Shown here: piece after piece, positions 9,939 through 18,108 of the stretch
How the letters are laid out: each line of letters begins with the position of its first letter
How positions within the stretch are numbered: position 1 is the first letter of the stretch
Assembly: GCA_009694735.1 (NCBI GenBank)
Contig: SHUG01000018.1
Coordinates: 1-32,918 of the forward strand
Source of the DNA: Acidobacteriota bacterium
GTDB lineage: Bacteria; Acidobacteriota; Vicinamibacteria; Vicinamibacterales; UBA2999
DNA length: 32,918 nt
Direction of reading: 5' to 3'
Notes under the pieces: generated by a model
The model's database searches: none
The model's input: the letters and a program-made list of their open reading frames with translations, nothing else
What the model was told of the DNA's origin: nothing
Position numbers and translations under genes: made by a program

Positions 9939-11642
9939 TCAGCTGTTTACAGAAGGCCAGCCCGCCTGTAGGAATATCTTTGTTGCCTCGCCTGCATCGC
10001 GCGCGGCAGGTGTGATGATCGTGCGCTCGCCGACCAGGAGCTTGCGGCCTTCACGAACTGCCGCTCGCACATCCGCTTCACAGATGAATGTCTCCGCCTC
10101 GGCGGACGGTGGCGAGGGTGCCTGGGGTGCGGACGGCCTGCCCTGAGCAACACCCGGATTGCCGGAGTCGAACGGTGCCAACCCGCGGGTGGCGAGGAAC
10201 TTGTCGATCCGGCTGGTCAATGCGTCGGCCGGGATTGAGTCTGGCTGTGGTTTGGTTGGTGCTTTAAGCAATGACGGGGCGCTCGACTGGGGCGCGGGGC
10301 GTAATTCGTAGGCCACCCTTTTGATGTTGAGGAGATGCTTCGGCGAGATGTTATCGGACGTGATGTTGCCGCCGAACCCCCCGCAGCCCAAGGTCATGGC
10401 CGGGTCCAGCCCGGTGGTCAGCCCAATCGCCCCGTGGGTGGTTGGCGTGTTCACGCAAATACGGTAGGCCGGCTTATGGAGGCCAAACTCGAGAATGATG
10501 GCGTCGTTCCGCGAGTGGATCGACATGGTGTGGCCCATGCCGCCGTATTTCAGGATCTGCTTGCAGCGTTCGCAGCCTTCGCGCCAGTCCTTCACCACGT
10601 AGTACGACAAGACCGGGCACAGCTTCTCGATCGATAACGGGAAATCGCGGCCCACGCCCTTCAGCTCGGCGATCAGCGCACGGGTGCCCGCCGGCACCGT
10701 GATGCCGACCTGCTCGGCGATGTAAACGGCTGACTTACCGACGAAGGCCGGGTTGGGCAGCCGCTGCGGCGTCACCAACTGCTTGGCGAGCGTCTCCGCC
10801 TGGGCGGGAGAGAGAAAATAGCCGCCCTGGTCCTTGAACTGGCGCCTGGCTTCTTCGGCGATCGCCTCATCCACGACGACCGAGTTAGGCGACGAACAGA
10901 GCACCCCGTTGTCAAACGACTTGCCGGTCAGGATGTCGTTGGCCGCCTTGCGGATATCGGCGCTCGATTCGATATAGCACGGCGCGTTGCCGGGACCGAC
11001 GCCGTACGCGGGCTTGCCGGCGCTGTAGGCCGCGCGCACCAGGCCCATGCCGCCGGTCGCGAGAATCAGCGACACCTCGCGCGCCTTCATCAGCTCCTGC
11101 GTGCCCTCGAGCGTCACGGTATTCATCCAGCCGATGGCGCCGTCGGGCAGCCCGGCGCGGCCGCCGGCTTCGTTCATGATGTCGGCGGTGCGCGTGATAC
11201 AGCGGGCGGCCGACGGATGCGGCGTCATCACCACCGCGCAGCGCGCCTTGATCGCGATCAGGATCTTGTAGATCGCCGTCGAGGTGGGATTGGTGGATGG
11301 AATCACCGCGGCCACCACGCCGAAGGGCTCGGCAATCTCGATGATCTTGCGGTCGTCGAAGCGGTTGATCACCCCCACCGTCTTCATGGGCCTGATGAAC
11401 TCGTACACGCGCTGCGACGCGAACAGGTTCTTCTGGATCTTGTCGTTCACCACCCCGAACGTGGTCTCTTCCACGGCCAGGCGGGCCAGGGCTTCGGCGT
11501 GCGGCGTCACCGCCGTGGCCATGGCCTCGATGATGCGATCGATCTGGTCCTGGGAAAACTCCGCGAGGGTGGCCTGCGCCAGCTTGGCGCGGCGGGCGAG
11601 CGCCCGGGCCTCTGCTATGGAGGCGAGGTCCTTGTCCGACAC
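9939..11642 (-). CDS. CoA-acylating aldehyde dehydrogenase, microcompartment-associated, with C-terminal extension
   Basis: This belongs to the EutE/PduP/AdhE-N group, which oxidises an aldehyde with NAD+ and CoA to an acyl-CoA. Residues 1-450 form the dehydrogenase: NAD-site ATGGMGLV (about 195-202), catalytic C249 in FDNGVLCSS, and LGCGGFGGN (418-426). Residues 450-567 are an extra tail. It has a Pro/Ala/Ser-rich linker, a short helix-like segment (about 472-488, LTSRIDKFLATRGL), another linker, then a module (about 520-562) with DVRAAVREGRK and ITPAARDAGE. From memory that module resembles the start of EutQ. The helix between linkers is a candidate encapsulation peptide. Start is GTG 11642, 3 bases after the stop of the shell-protein gene. 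The aldehyde substrate cannot be read from sequence. Confidence 0.9.
   Translation of the reverse strand: MSDKDLASIAEARALARRAKLAQATLAEFSQDQIDRIIEAMATAVTPHAEALARLAVEETTFGVVNDKIQKNLFASQRVYEFIRPMKTVGVINRFDDRKIIEIAEPFGVVAAVIPSTNPTSTAIYKILIAIKARCAVVMTPHPSAARCITRTADIMNEAGGRAGLPDGAIGWMNTVTLEGTQELMKAREVSLILATGGMGLVRAAYSAGKPAYGVGPGNAPCYIESSADIRKAANDILTGKSFDNGVLCSSPNSVVVDEAIAEEARRQFKDQGGYFLSPAQAETLAKQLVTPQRLPNPAFVGKSAVYIAEQVGITVPAGTRALIAELKGVGRDFPLSIEKLCPVLSYYVVKDWREGCERCKQILKYGGMGHTMSIHSRNDAIILEFGLHKPAYRICVNTPTTHGAIGLTTGLDPAMTLGCGGFGGNITSDNISPKHLLNIKRVAYELRPAPQSSAPSLLKAPTKPQPDSIPADALTSRIDKFLATRGLAPFDSGNPGVAQGRPSAPQAPSPPSAEAETFICEADVRAAVREGRKLLVGERTIITPAARDAGEATKIFLQAGWPSVNS
10115..10130. repeat. Second copy of the 16-mer found in comM
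   Basis: AGGGTGCCTGGGGTGC is identical to 4755-4770. Here it encodes part of the Ala/Pro/Ser-rich linker (about residues 505-510) just before the final module of the aldehyde dehydrogenase. The reading frame is kept. Confidence 0.55.
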
Positions 11643-11645
11643 GCC

Positions 11646-11927
11646 CTAAGCCTTGGGAAGAATCCGTTCCACTTCGGCATGCGGCCGCGGGATGACGTGC
11701 ACCGACACCAGCTCGCCGACCCGTCGCGCGGCGGCCGCGCCGGCGTCGGTCGACGCCTTGACAGCGCCCACATCGCCGCGAATCAGCACCGTGACGTAGC
11801 CCGCGCCGATGTATTCCGTCCCGATCAGGGCCACATTCGCGGCCTTGACCATGGCGTCGGCCGCCTCCACCGAGCCGATAAAGCCCTTTGTTTCGACCAT
11901 GCCCAACGCGTCTCGTGGAGTGTCCAT
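11646..11927 (-). CDS. Bacterial microcompartment hexamer shell protein (BMC-H)
   Basis: This single-BMC-domain protein of about 93 residues forms hexagonal tiles of proteinaceous organelles. The signature is clear: [20 protein letters not shown] near the N-terminus, then [25 protein letters not shown], and a C-terminal segment ending [16 protein letters not shown]. One BMC domain (CcmK/PduA/EutM type) is present. Neither a tandem-domain shell protein nor a CcmL/EutN-type vertex pentamer is encoded in this window. ATGs at 11927, 11942 and 11978 are in frame. I prefer 11927, which places the domain near the N-terminus as usual; none has a good Shine-Dalgarno. The aldehyde dehydrogenase follows after 3 bases, so the two are almost certainly cotranscribed. 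The divergent lipoprotein gene starts only about 50 bases away. Confidence 0.95.
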   Translation of the reverse strand: MDTPRDALGMVETKGFIGSVEAADAMVKAANVALIGTEYIGAGYVTVLIRGDVGAVKASTDAGAAAARRVGELVSVHVIPRPHAEVERILPKA

Positions 11928-11978
11928 CGGAATGGACTGCATGATATTCTTGTTTCGAGCCCTATGCAACGGAGACAC

Positions 11979-12857
11979 ATGGTTAAAAGATTGAGGACGG
12001 CTGCTGTACTGGCGATTCTGGCGGTGACCCTGGCGGGATGCGGCAAGGCAGAAGACACCACCCCCCCGGTCGGCACCCTGCAGGTTTCACTGTCGCGGCC
12101 GAAGGTGGCGCTTGGCAGCCCGGTCGAGGTGACCTACAAGTTCACCCCGGCGGCGAACGCCCCCAACTTGGGCGCGCGGCGCCTGTTCGTCCACTTCCTC
12201 GACGCCGACGATGAGTTGATGTGGACCGACGATCACGAACCGCCCACCCCGACCACCGAGTGGAAGGCCGGTCAGACGGTCGAGTACACCCGCACGATGT
12301 TCGTGCAGAGCTACCCCTACGTAGGCGCCGCCAAAGTGGTGGCCGGCCTCTATGCGCCGGGCAACAACGAACGCCTCAAGTTGTCGAACGAGGATCGCGG
12401 CGACCGCTCGTACAAGGTCGTCGACTTCGAGCTGCTGCCGCAGACCGAGAACATCTTCGTCATCTTCAAGGACGGGTGGCACCCCGTCGAAGTGGTTTCG
12501 GACGGCGCCGGCCGCACCGAGTGGCAGTGGACCAAAAAGGAAGCGACCATCGCTTTCCGCAATCCCAAGCGCGACGTCGTCCTCTTTCTGCAAGCGGATA
12601 ATCCGGCCGCCGGACCGAACGCCGCGCAGCAGTTGACCATTACCGTCGGCGACCAGGTGTTGACGACGGTGGCGCTCAGCGCGAGCGAATCCCCTGTGCG
12701 CACGTATCGCATTACCGCGGCCCAGCTGGGCCAGAGCGACATGGTCGAGATGAAATTCACAGCCGACAAGACGTTCGTGCCGGCGCTTGACGCGGCCCTG
12801 AAGAGCGGCGACCCGCGCGAGTTGGGCGTTCGCGTCTTCCACGCATTCATTCAGTAG
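11979..12857 (+). CDS. Putative lipoprotein of unknown function
   Basis: I do not recognise a named family. The 292-residue product has a lipoprotein signal peptide ending LAGC (lipid cysteine C21). The rest reads as beta-rich. The first part (about 35-155) contains [20 protein letters not shown] and [20 protein letters not shown]. The second (about 165-290) contains [29 protein letters not shown] and [14 protein letters not shown], which suggests two Ig-like or jelly-roll modules. ATG 11979 is preceded by GGAG (11971-11974), which decides the start; an ATG at 11964 is an alternative. The lytic transglycosylase gene begins 2 bases after its stop, so the pair is an operon. A surface role linked to the cell wall is possible but unproven. 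Confidence 0.85.
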   Translation: MVKRLRTAAVLAILAVTLAGCGKAEDTTPPVGTLQVSLSRPKVALGSPVEVTYKFTPAANAPNLGARRLFVHFLDADDELMWTDDHEPPTPTTEWKAGQTVEYTRTMFVQSYPYVGAAKVVAGLYAPGNNERLKLSNEDRGDRSYKVVDFELLPQTENIFVIFKDGWHPVEVVSDGAGRTEWQWTKKEATIAFRNPKRDVVLFLQADNPAAGPNAAQQLTITVGDQVLTTVALSASESPVRTYRITAAQLGQSDMVEMKFTADKTFVPALDAALKSGDPRELGVRVFHAFIQ

Positions 12858-12859
12858 TC

Positions 12860-13552
12860 ATGCGCCGCCTGCTCGTTTCGTTCGTGGTTGTTTGTTCGTC
12901 GTTCGTTGTCGGCGTTCGCGCATCAAGCGCTGACTTGTTGGTTTTCAAGACCGGCCGCACCATGTCGGTTCAGTCGTATCGCGTCGATGGTGAGTTCGGC
13001 ATCGCCCTGCTGCGGGCCGGTGGGGAAGTCACGTTTCCGTCAGCCATGGTGACGCGCGTCGATCCAGACGAGGTGCCCTATCCGATGCCCGTCGCTGACA
13101 TCGTCGGGGTGGCCGAGATGACCCCGGCGCCGGCGTGGGTCGGCGTTCCGCGAACGACGATGGCGGACGCGGTGCTCGCGGCGCGGCCGTTTGCCGAGCT
13201 GATCTCGACCGTGGCGGCCAGCCATCACGTCGACGCCCGGCTCATTCACGCCGTCATCGAGCAGGAATCCAACTATCAAGCCCGCGCCCGATCGAAGAAA
13301 GGTGCGCGGGGGTTGATGCAGCTGATGCCCGCCACGGCCCGGCAGTACGGCGTCCGTGACTCGTACGACCCCAGGTCGAACATCGAGGCCGGCGTGCGCC
13401 ATCTCAAAGACCTGCTGAGCCGGCTCGAACTGCCCACCGCCCTGGCGGCCTACAACGCCGGGGAAGGCACCATCCGGCGCCACGGCGGCCTGCCACCCTT
13501 CCCCGAGACCCAGAACTACGTCCGCCGGATTCTGCAGCGGGCCGGCCAGTAG
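12860..13552 (+). CDS. SLT-family soluble-type lytic transglycosylase
   Basis: This predicted secreted peptidoglycan lytic transglycosylase has 230 residues. A hydrophobic signal sequence (about 1-23) is followed by a short beta-rich segment (about 25-80, LLVFKTGRTMSVQSY), then the Slt70-like catalytic domain at about 110-228. Key motifs are VIEQESNY with catalytic E136, GARGLMQLMPATA (148-160), and LAAYNAGEG (195-203) ending near NYVRRIL. It is short for the family and has no LysM repeats, unlike the MltD-like protein encoded at 8161. It starts 2 bases after the lipoprotein stop and precedes the pilus/secretion operon by 55 bases, so it could help open the wall for that machine. That link is inferred from position only. 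Confidence 0.93.
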   Translation: MRRLLVSFVVVCSSFVVGVRASSADLLVFKTGRTMSVQSYRVDGEFGIALLRAGGEVTFPSAMVTRVDPDEVPYPMPVADIVGVAEMTPAPAWVGVPRTTMADAVLAARPFAELISTVAASHHVDARLIHAVIEQESNYQARARSKKGARGLMQLMPATARQYGVRDSYDPRSNIEAGVRHLKDLLSRLELPTALAAYNAGEGTIRRHGGLPPFPETQNYVRRILQRAGQ

Positions 13553-13607
13553 ACCATTCCGCCAGCGCCTCCGTCTAAAGAGAGTAAAGTAGGTCAATCT
13601 TTTAGGG

Positions 13608-14816
13608 ATGGAATTCCGCTGCCGGCTTGGCACCACATCTGGTGAGATCATCGAGGGCGTTTACGTGGCCCAGAGCGAAGCTGCCCTCAGGCGCGAGCTT
13701 GAGGACAAGGGGCTGCACGTTCTGGCACTGCGTCCCCGGCTCGGTTTTGGCAGTTTCTCGTTCGCCACGAATCGGAAGATCACCCGCCACGAGTTCCTGG
13801 TCTTCAACCAGGAATTGGCCACGCTGTTGAAGGCCGGCATGCCGCTGGTGCAGTCACTCGACATCTTGCGCACGCGTCTGACCAACCCCTTGTTCAAGTC
13901 GGTGCTGGACGACGTGCACGAAAAGGTGCGAAGCGGCACGGCGCTGTCGGACGCGTTCGCGGCCCACGGCGACTTGTTCCCGAGCGTCTACACCGCGTCG
14001 CTGATGGCGGGTGAGCGGGCCGGTAACCTGGATGCCGTGCTGCGCCGGTACGTCGCGTATTCCAAGACCGTCGACACCGTTCGCTCCAAGACCATCTCCG
14101 CCATGATCTATCCGGCGATTCTGGTTGGCCTGGCGGTGGTGCTGGTCTCGATCATCATCCTGAAGGTGGTGCCCACCTTCTCGGAGTTCTACCTCAGCTT
14201 CGGCGCGCAGTTGCCGCTGTCGACGCGCATCATCGTGGCGGTGTCGGATGTCTTGCGTGCCCAGTTCTGGTTCATCCTCATTGCGTTGGGCGCCGCCGTC
14301 GCAGCGTTCTGGAGCTGGGTGAAGCGGCCCGGACACGGCTCGAAGTTCGATGCGCTGTTGCTGAAGCTGCCGCTCGTCGGGTCCAGCTTTCACAAGTTCG
14401 CGACGACCCAGCTGGCGCGCACGCTCGCCACGTTGTTGAGCGGCGGCATTCCGCTGGTCAACGCGTTGGAGATTGCCGCGCGGTCGACCGGCAATCGTCA
14501 CCTGGGCGAAGAGTTGGCGATTGTCGCCACCAAGGTCCGCGAGGGGCAAAGTTTTTCCGCCACCGTGTTCGAGCGCAAGACCGTGCCCGACGTTGCCATC
14601 AAGATGATCGAAGTGGGCGAGTCCACTGGTGCCCTCACGGAAATGTTGAACAGCCTGGCGGATTTCTACGACCAAGAGATTGACACCGACGTGGCCCGCT
14701 TCGTCACCGTGATCGAGCCGGCCATGCTGGTCGTCATGGGCGTCGTGATCGCCGGCATCGTGCTGGCGCTCTACATGCCGCTGTTCCAACTGACGTCCGT
14801 GGTGGGTGGCTCATGA
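13608..14816 (+). CDS. pilC: PilC/GspF inner-membrane platform protein
   Basis: This is the polytopic platform protein on which the assembly ATPase acts in type IV pilus and type II secretion systems. The 402-residue protein has an N-terminal cytoplasmic segment and two T2SSF domains (about 62-185 and 265-387). Three transmembrane segments lie at about 168-188, 219-238 and 371-391, the usual topology. The paired motifs LLKAGMPLVQSLD (73-85) with AGERAGNLD, and LLSGGIPLVNALE (277-289) with VGESTGALTEM, mark the two repeats. It is the first gene of the operon; pilB starts 16 bases after its stop. T4P PilC and T2SS GspF cannot be told apart from this protein alone. The pilM-pilO neighbours favour the pilus-type name. 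Confidence 0.95.
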   Translation: MEFRCRLGTTSGEIIEGVYVAQSEAALRRELEDKGLHVLALRPRLGFGSFSFATNRKITRHEFLVFNQELATLLKAGMPLVQSLDILRTRLTNPLFKSVLDDVHEKVRSGTALSDAFAAHGDLFPSVYTASLMAGERAGNLDAVLRRYVAYSKTVDTVRSKTISAMIYPAILVGLAVVLVSIIILKVVPTFSEFYLSFGAQLPLSTRIIVAVSDVLRAQFWFILIALGAAVAAFWSWVKRPGHGSKFDALLLKLPLVGSSFHKFATTQLARTLATLLSGGIPLVNALEIAARSTGNRHLGEELAIVATKVREGQSFSATVFERKTVPDVAIKMIEVGESTGALTEMLNSLADFYDQEIDTDVARFVTVIEPAMLVVMGVVIAGIVLALYMPLFQLTSVVGGS

Positions 14817-14832
14817 CGAAGGGATGCTTTAG

Positions 14833-16494
14833 GTGGATGTGACCCCGGACGACACGCTCGACCCGGCAGCCCTGATCGACGCCGCCGCCACGCCGGAGGT
14901 GTCGGCCGAAGAGCGCAGCGCCGAAGAGGCCGCGGCCCGCCGCCTGGCCGAGCGGTATCACCTCGACTTCCTGAACATGCACGAATTCCGGATCGATCAG
15001 GAGCTGTTCCGGTCGATCCCAGCGGACTTGATGTTGCGCTACGGCTTCGTGCCGTATCGCCGCACTGGCCGCTCGCTGGTGATCGTCGTCTCCGACCCGA
15101 CCGACCTGCCGATGATCGACGAGTTGGGCGTGATTCTCGGCACGCCGGTGCGAGTGATGGTGGGCGCGCGCTCGGCCATCGAGGGCATGCTGAAGAAGAG
15201 CGAAAGCTCACAGCGCGTGCTCGACGATGCGACCGAGGAATTTCAGATCCAGGTCCTCAAAGACGACGACCTCGGTGACGACAACCTCACCGTCGAACGG
15301 CTCACCAGCGACAGCAGCCCGATCATCCGCCTGGTCGATTCGACCATCTACACCGCCATCCAGCGCCGCGCCAGCGACATTCACATCGAGACGCAAGACG
15401 ATGGCGTCTACGTGAAGTACCGCATCGACGGCGTGCTGCAGTCGGCCATGCGGCCGATTGCCAAGCGGTTTCACAGCTCCATCCTGTCGCGCATCAAGGT
15501 GATGGCGGAGCTCGATATTGCCGAGAAGCGCGTGCCGCAGGACGGTCGTTTCCGCCTGCGCGTGGCCGGCAAGACCATCGACTTCCGGGTCTCGGTGATG
15601 CCGAGCGTGCACGGTGAAGACGCCGTGATTCGTATTCTCGACAAGCAGTCGATGAGCGAGCAGTTCACCGAGCTACGCCTCGACATCCTCGGTTTTCCCG
15701 CGGAAGAACTGAAACGGTTCCGCAAGTACATCCGCGAGCCGTATGGCATGGTGCTGGTGACCGGACCCACGGGCAGCGGCAAGACCACCACCCTGTACGC
15801 GGCGCTCGCCGAGATTCGGACCATCGAGGACAAGATCATCACGATCGAAGACCCGGTCGAGTACCAGTTGAAGGGCATCACCCAGATACCGATCAACGAG
15901 AAGAAAGGGCTGACCTTCGCGCGCGGCCTGCGCTCGATCCTGCGTCACGACCCGGACAAGGTGATGGTCGGCGAAATTCGCGATCCCGAGACCGCGCAGA
16001 TTGCGATCCAGTCGGCGCTCACCGGCCACCTGGTGTTCACCACCGTTCACGCGAACAACGTGTTCGACGTGCTCGGCCGCTTCCTGAACATGGGGGTCGA
16101 GCCATACCAGTTCATCTCGGCGCTGAACTGCGTGCTGGCGCAGCGGCTGGTCCGCAAGATCTGCGCCGCTTGCAAGCATCCGGTGACGATCGATCCGGCG
16201 CTACTGGCGGAGTCGGCGATCGATGCCGCCGTGGCGGCGAAGCACACCTTCCATGAGGGCACCGGCTGCATCGAGTGCAGCGGTACCGGCTTCAAGGGCC
16301 GCATGGCCATTTGCGAACTGCTCGACCTGACCGACCACATCCGTGAAATCATCCTCGACAAGCGCCCGATCTCCGAGGTCAAGCGTGCCGCCAAGGAACA
16401 GGGCATGCGCTTGCTGCGCGAGTCGGCGGTTGAACGCGTGCTCAGCGGCGAGACCACGCTGCGCGAGATCAACAAGGTGACGTTCGTCGAATGA
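14833..16494 (+). CDS. pilB: PilB/GspE assembly ATPase
   Basis: This hexameric secretion ATPase powers subunit polymerisation. It has 553 residues. An N-terminal T2SSE-N/MshEN-like domain lies at about 35-125, followed by the linker and N2 domain (about 160-280) and the RecA-like core. The core shows Walker A GPTGSGKT (311-318), an Asp box around IITIEDPVEYQL, Walker B VMVGEIRD (377-384) and a His box TGHLVFTTVHAN. A tetracysteine zinc site (C444, C447, C479, C482) is typical of the extension class (PilB/GspE) and absent from retraction ATPases (PilT). The start is GTG 14833, with GAAGGGA about 9 bases upstream. The gene overlaps pilM by 4 bases (ATGA). No PilT homologue is in the window. Confidence 0.97.
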   Translation: MDVTPDDTLDPAALIDAAATPEVSAEERSAEEAAARRLAERYHLDFLNMHEFRIDQELFRSIPADLMLRYGFVPYRRTGRSLVIVVSDPTDLPMIDELGVILGTPVRVMVGARSAIEGMLKKSESSQRVLDDATEEFQIQVLKDDDLGDDNLTVERLTSDSSPIIRLVDSTIYTAIQRRASDIHIETQDDGVYVKYRIDGVLQSAMRPIAKRFHSSILSRIKVMAELDIAEKRVPQDGRFRLRVAGKTIDFRVSVMPSVHGEDAVIRILDKQSMSEQFTELRLDILGFPAEELKRFRKYIREPYGMVLVTGPTGSGKTTTLYAALAEIRTIEDKIITIEDPVEYQLKGITQIPINEKKGLTFARGLRSILRHDPDKVMVGEIRDPETAQIAIQSALTGHLVFTTVHANNVFDVLGRFLNMGVEPYQFISALNCVLAQRLVRKICAACKHPVTIDPALLAESAIDAAVAAKHTFHEGTGCIECSGTGFKGRMAICELLDLTDHIREIILDKRPISEVKRAAKEQGMRLLRESAVERVLSGETTLREINKVTFVE

Positions 16495-17444
16495 GCTTCC
16501 GTTCCCTCTTGCAAACCCCGCCGCCCGACGTGGCCATCGAGATCGATCACGCACACGTGGGCGCCGCCCGCCTGGTGTGGCGCGGCCACCAGGCCGTGGT
16601 GGCCGCGCACGCGCAAGAGGCCTTGCCGCCAGGCGCGGTGGTGCCGGCCCTCGCGTCGCTCAACATGGCCGATGTGCCGCTGGTCGCCAAGGTGATTGGC
16701 CGCGTGCTGGCCCAGTTGGGCAGCACGCCGGCGCGGGTCGCGCTGATCGTGCCCGACACGGTGGCGAAGGTCTCGCTGCTGAAGCTCGAGAAGGTCCCGG
16801 CCAAGGCGGCCGACCTGCAGGAGATTGTCCGGTGGCAGGTGCGCAAGACCGCGCCCTTCCCAATCGAACAGGCGGTGCTGAGTGTGTCACCGGGTGTGAC
16901 GGCCGCCGATGGCAGCTGCGAGATGGTGGTATCTCTGGCTCGGGCGGATGTCATTCAACAGTACGAGCACGCCTGCCTGATGGCGGGCGCCGAGGCCGGC
17001 CTGGTCGACATCGCGTCGTTCAGCGTGCTCAACGCCATCCTGGCGGCGCCGGGCGGGCCGTCGGGCGACTGGCTGCTCGTGCACATCACCGATACCTACC
17101 TCACGCTGGCGGTCATGCGCGACCAGTCGCTGCTGTTCTTCCGCCGCCGGGGCGAAGAGGCCGAGGGCACGCTGAACGACCTCATTCACCAGACCGCCAT
17201 GTACTACGAGGATCGCCTTCATGGCGGCGGCTTCGCCCGCGTGCTGATTGCCGGCGCGGCGCGGTTACCCGGCGGTGCCGAGAGCGTGCGGCGCGGCCTC
17301 GAAGAGCGCCTGCGCATCGGGGTGGAGTCGGTGGACCCGCGCAACGCGGCCGTACTGGTGGACCGCATTGGCGCGTCGCCGGAGTTGCTCGACGTGCTGG
17401 CGCCCCTGGTCGGCATGTTGCTGCGCGAAGCAAGGGTGGCGTAG
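16491..17444 (+). CDS. pilM: PilM-like actin-fold cytoplasmic assembly protein
   Basis: PilM is the cytoplasmic actin-like ring protein that binds the N-terminal peptide of PilN (GspL fills the equivalent place in type II systems). The 317-residue product has no transmembrane segment. Family-like features are the early DVAIEIDHAHVGAARL strand pair, the middle region LLKLEKVPAKAADLQEIVRWQ, a nucleotide-site-like DWLLVHITDTYLTLAVMR, and a late VLIAGAARLPGG glycine loop. Sequence conservation in this family is modest, so position carries weight: it lies between pilB (4-base overlap) and a pilN-like gene. It appears somewhat shorter than typical PilM (about 350). Confidence 0.88.
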   Translation: MSFRSLLQTPPPDVAIEIDHAHVGAARLVWRGHQAVVAAHAQEALPPGAVVPALASLNMADVPLVAKVIGRVLAQLGSTPARVALIVPDTVAKVSLLKLEKVPAKAADLQEIVRWQVRKTAPFPIEQAVLSVSPGVTAADGSCEMVVSLARADVIQQYEHACLMAGAEAGLVDIASFSVLNAILAAPGGPSGDWLLVHITDTYLTLAVMRDQSLLFFRRRGEEAEGTLNDLIHQTAMYYEDRLHGGGFARVLIAGAARLPGGAESVRRGLEERLRIGVESVDPRNAAVLVDRIGASPELLDVLAPLVGMLLREARVA

Positions 17445-17448
17445 CGGC

Positions 17449-18108
17449 ATGCTGCATACCAACCTGTCGACGCGGCCGTTCTACAACACGCGCGTCGTGC
17501 GCGCCGGCCTGATTGGGCTGGCCGTGATTGCCGCGAGCCTGACCGTGTTCAACGCGGTTGAGCTCTGGCGGCTGCAGCGCGCGAATCGTGAACTGGGCCA
17601 GTCGGTGAGCCAGAACGAGTCGGTCGCGCGCGACCTGCGGCAGAAGGCGCGTACGGTGCGGCAATCGATCGACAAGCCCCAGCTGTCGCTGGTGGATGCG
17701 GCGGCCCGCGAGGCCAACGAGCTGATCGACCGGCGCGCATTTTCGTGGACCGGGCTGCTCAACCAGTTCCAGGCGACCCTGCCGCCCGACGTGCGGATTT
17801 CATTGGTCCAGCCGCAGGTCGATGCCGAGGGACGGCTGCTGGTCGCCATCACCGTGTTGTCGCGCCGGCAGGAAGACCTCGATAGCTTCATCGCGGCGCT
17901 TGAGCAGACGGGCGTGTTCCAGGATGTGCTGTCGCGCTCGGATTCGAGCGCCGAGGGCGGCACGCTGATGTCGGTGCTGCAGGCCTATTACCAGGCCGCG
18001 CCCTCGGCGGCCCCGGCGGCCACTGCGCCGCCGCCAACGTCTGAACCAGGCAAGGGGTCGCCGGGCAACCGGAGCGCCGCCAATGTGGTGGCGGGAGGAC
18101 GGCCATGA
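17449..18108 (+). CDS. pilN: PilN-like bitopic inner-membrane assembly protein
   Basis: PilN links PilM in the cytoplasm to PilO in the periplasm. The 219-residue product begins MLHTNLSTRPFYNTR, a short cytoplasmic peptide in the position of the PilM-binding motif. One transmembrane segment follows (about 19-40), then a coiled-coil stretch (about 42-75) and a ferredoxin-like periplasmic domain (about 95-185). The C-terminal 30 residues are Ala/Pro/Ser-rich and probably disordered. The frame is open further upstream inside pilM, but ATG 17449 gives the expected topology. The stop overlaps the pilO start (ATGA). Confidence 0.88.
   Translation: MLHTNLSTRPFYNTRVVRAGLIGLAVIAASLTVFNAVELWRLQRANRELGQSVSQNESVARDLRQKARTVRQSIDKPQLSLVDAAAREANELIDRRAFSWTGLLNQFQATLPPDVRISLVQPQVDAEGRLLVAITVLSRRQEDLDSFIAALEQTGVFQDVLSRSDSSAEGGTLMSVLQAYYQAAPSAAPAATAPPPTSEPGKGSPGNRSAANVVAGGRP

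Noticed and set aside
11217-11978. Upstream extension of the lipoprotein reading frame by 254 codons
   Set aside because: It lies antisense to the aldehyde dehydrogenase and shell-protein genes. The signal peptide and the GGAG site place the real start at 11979.
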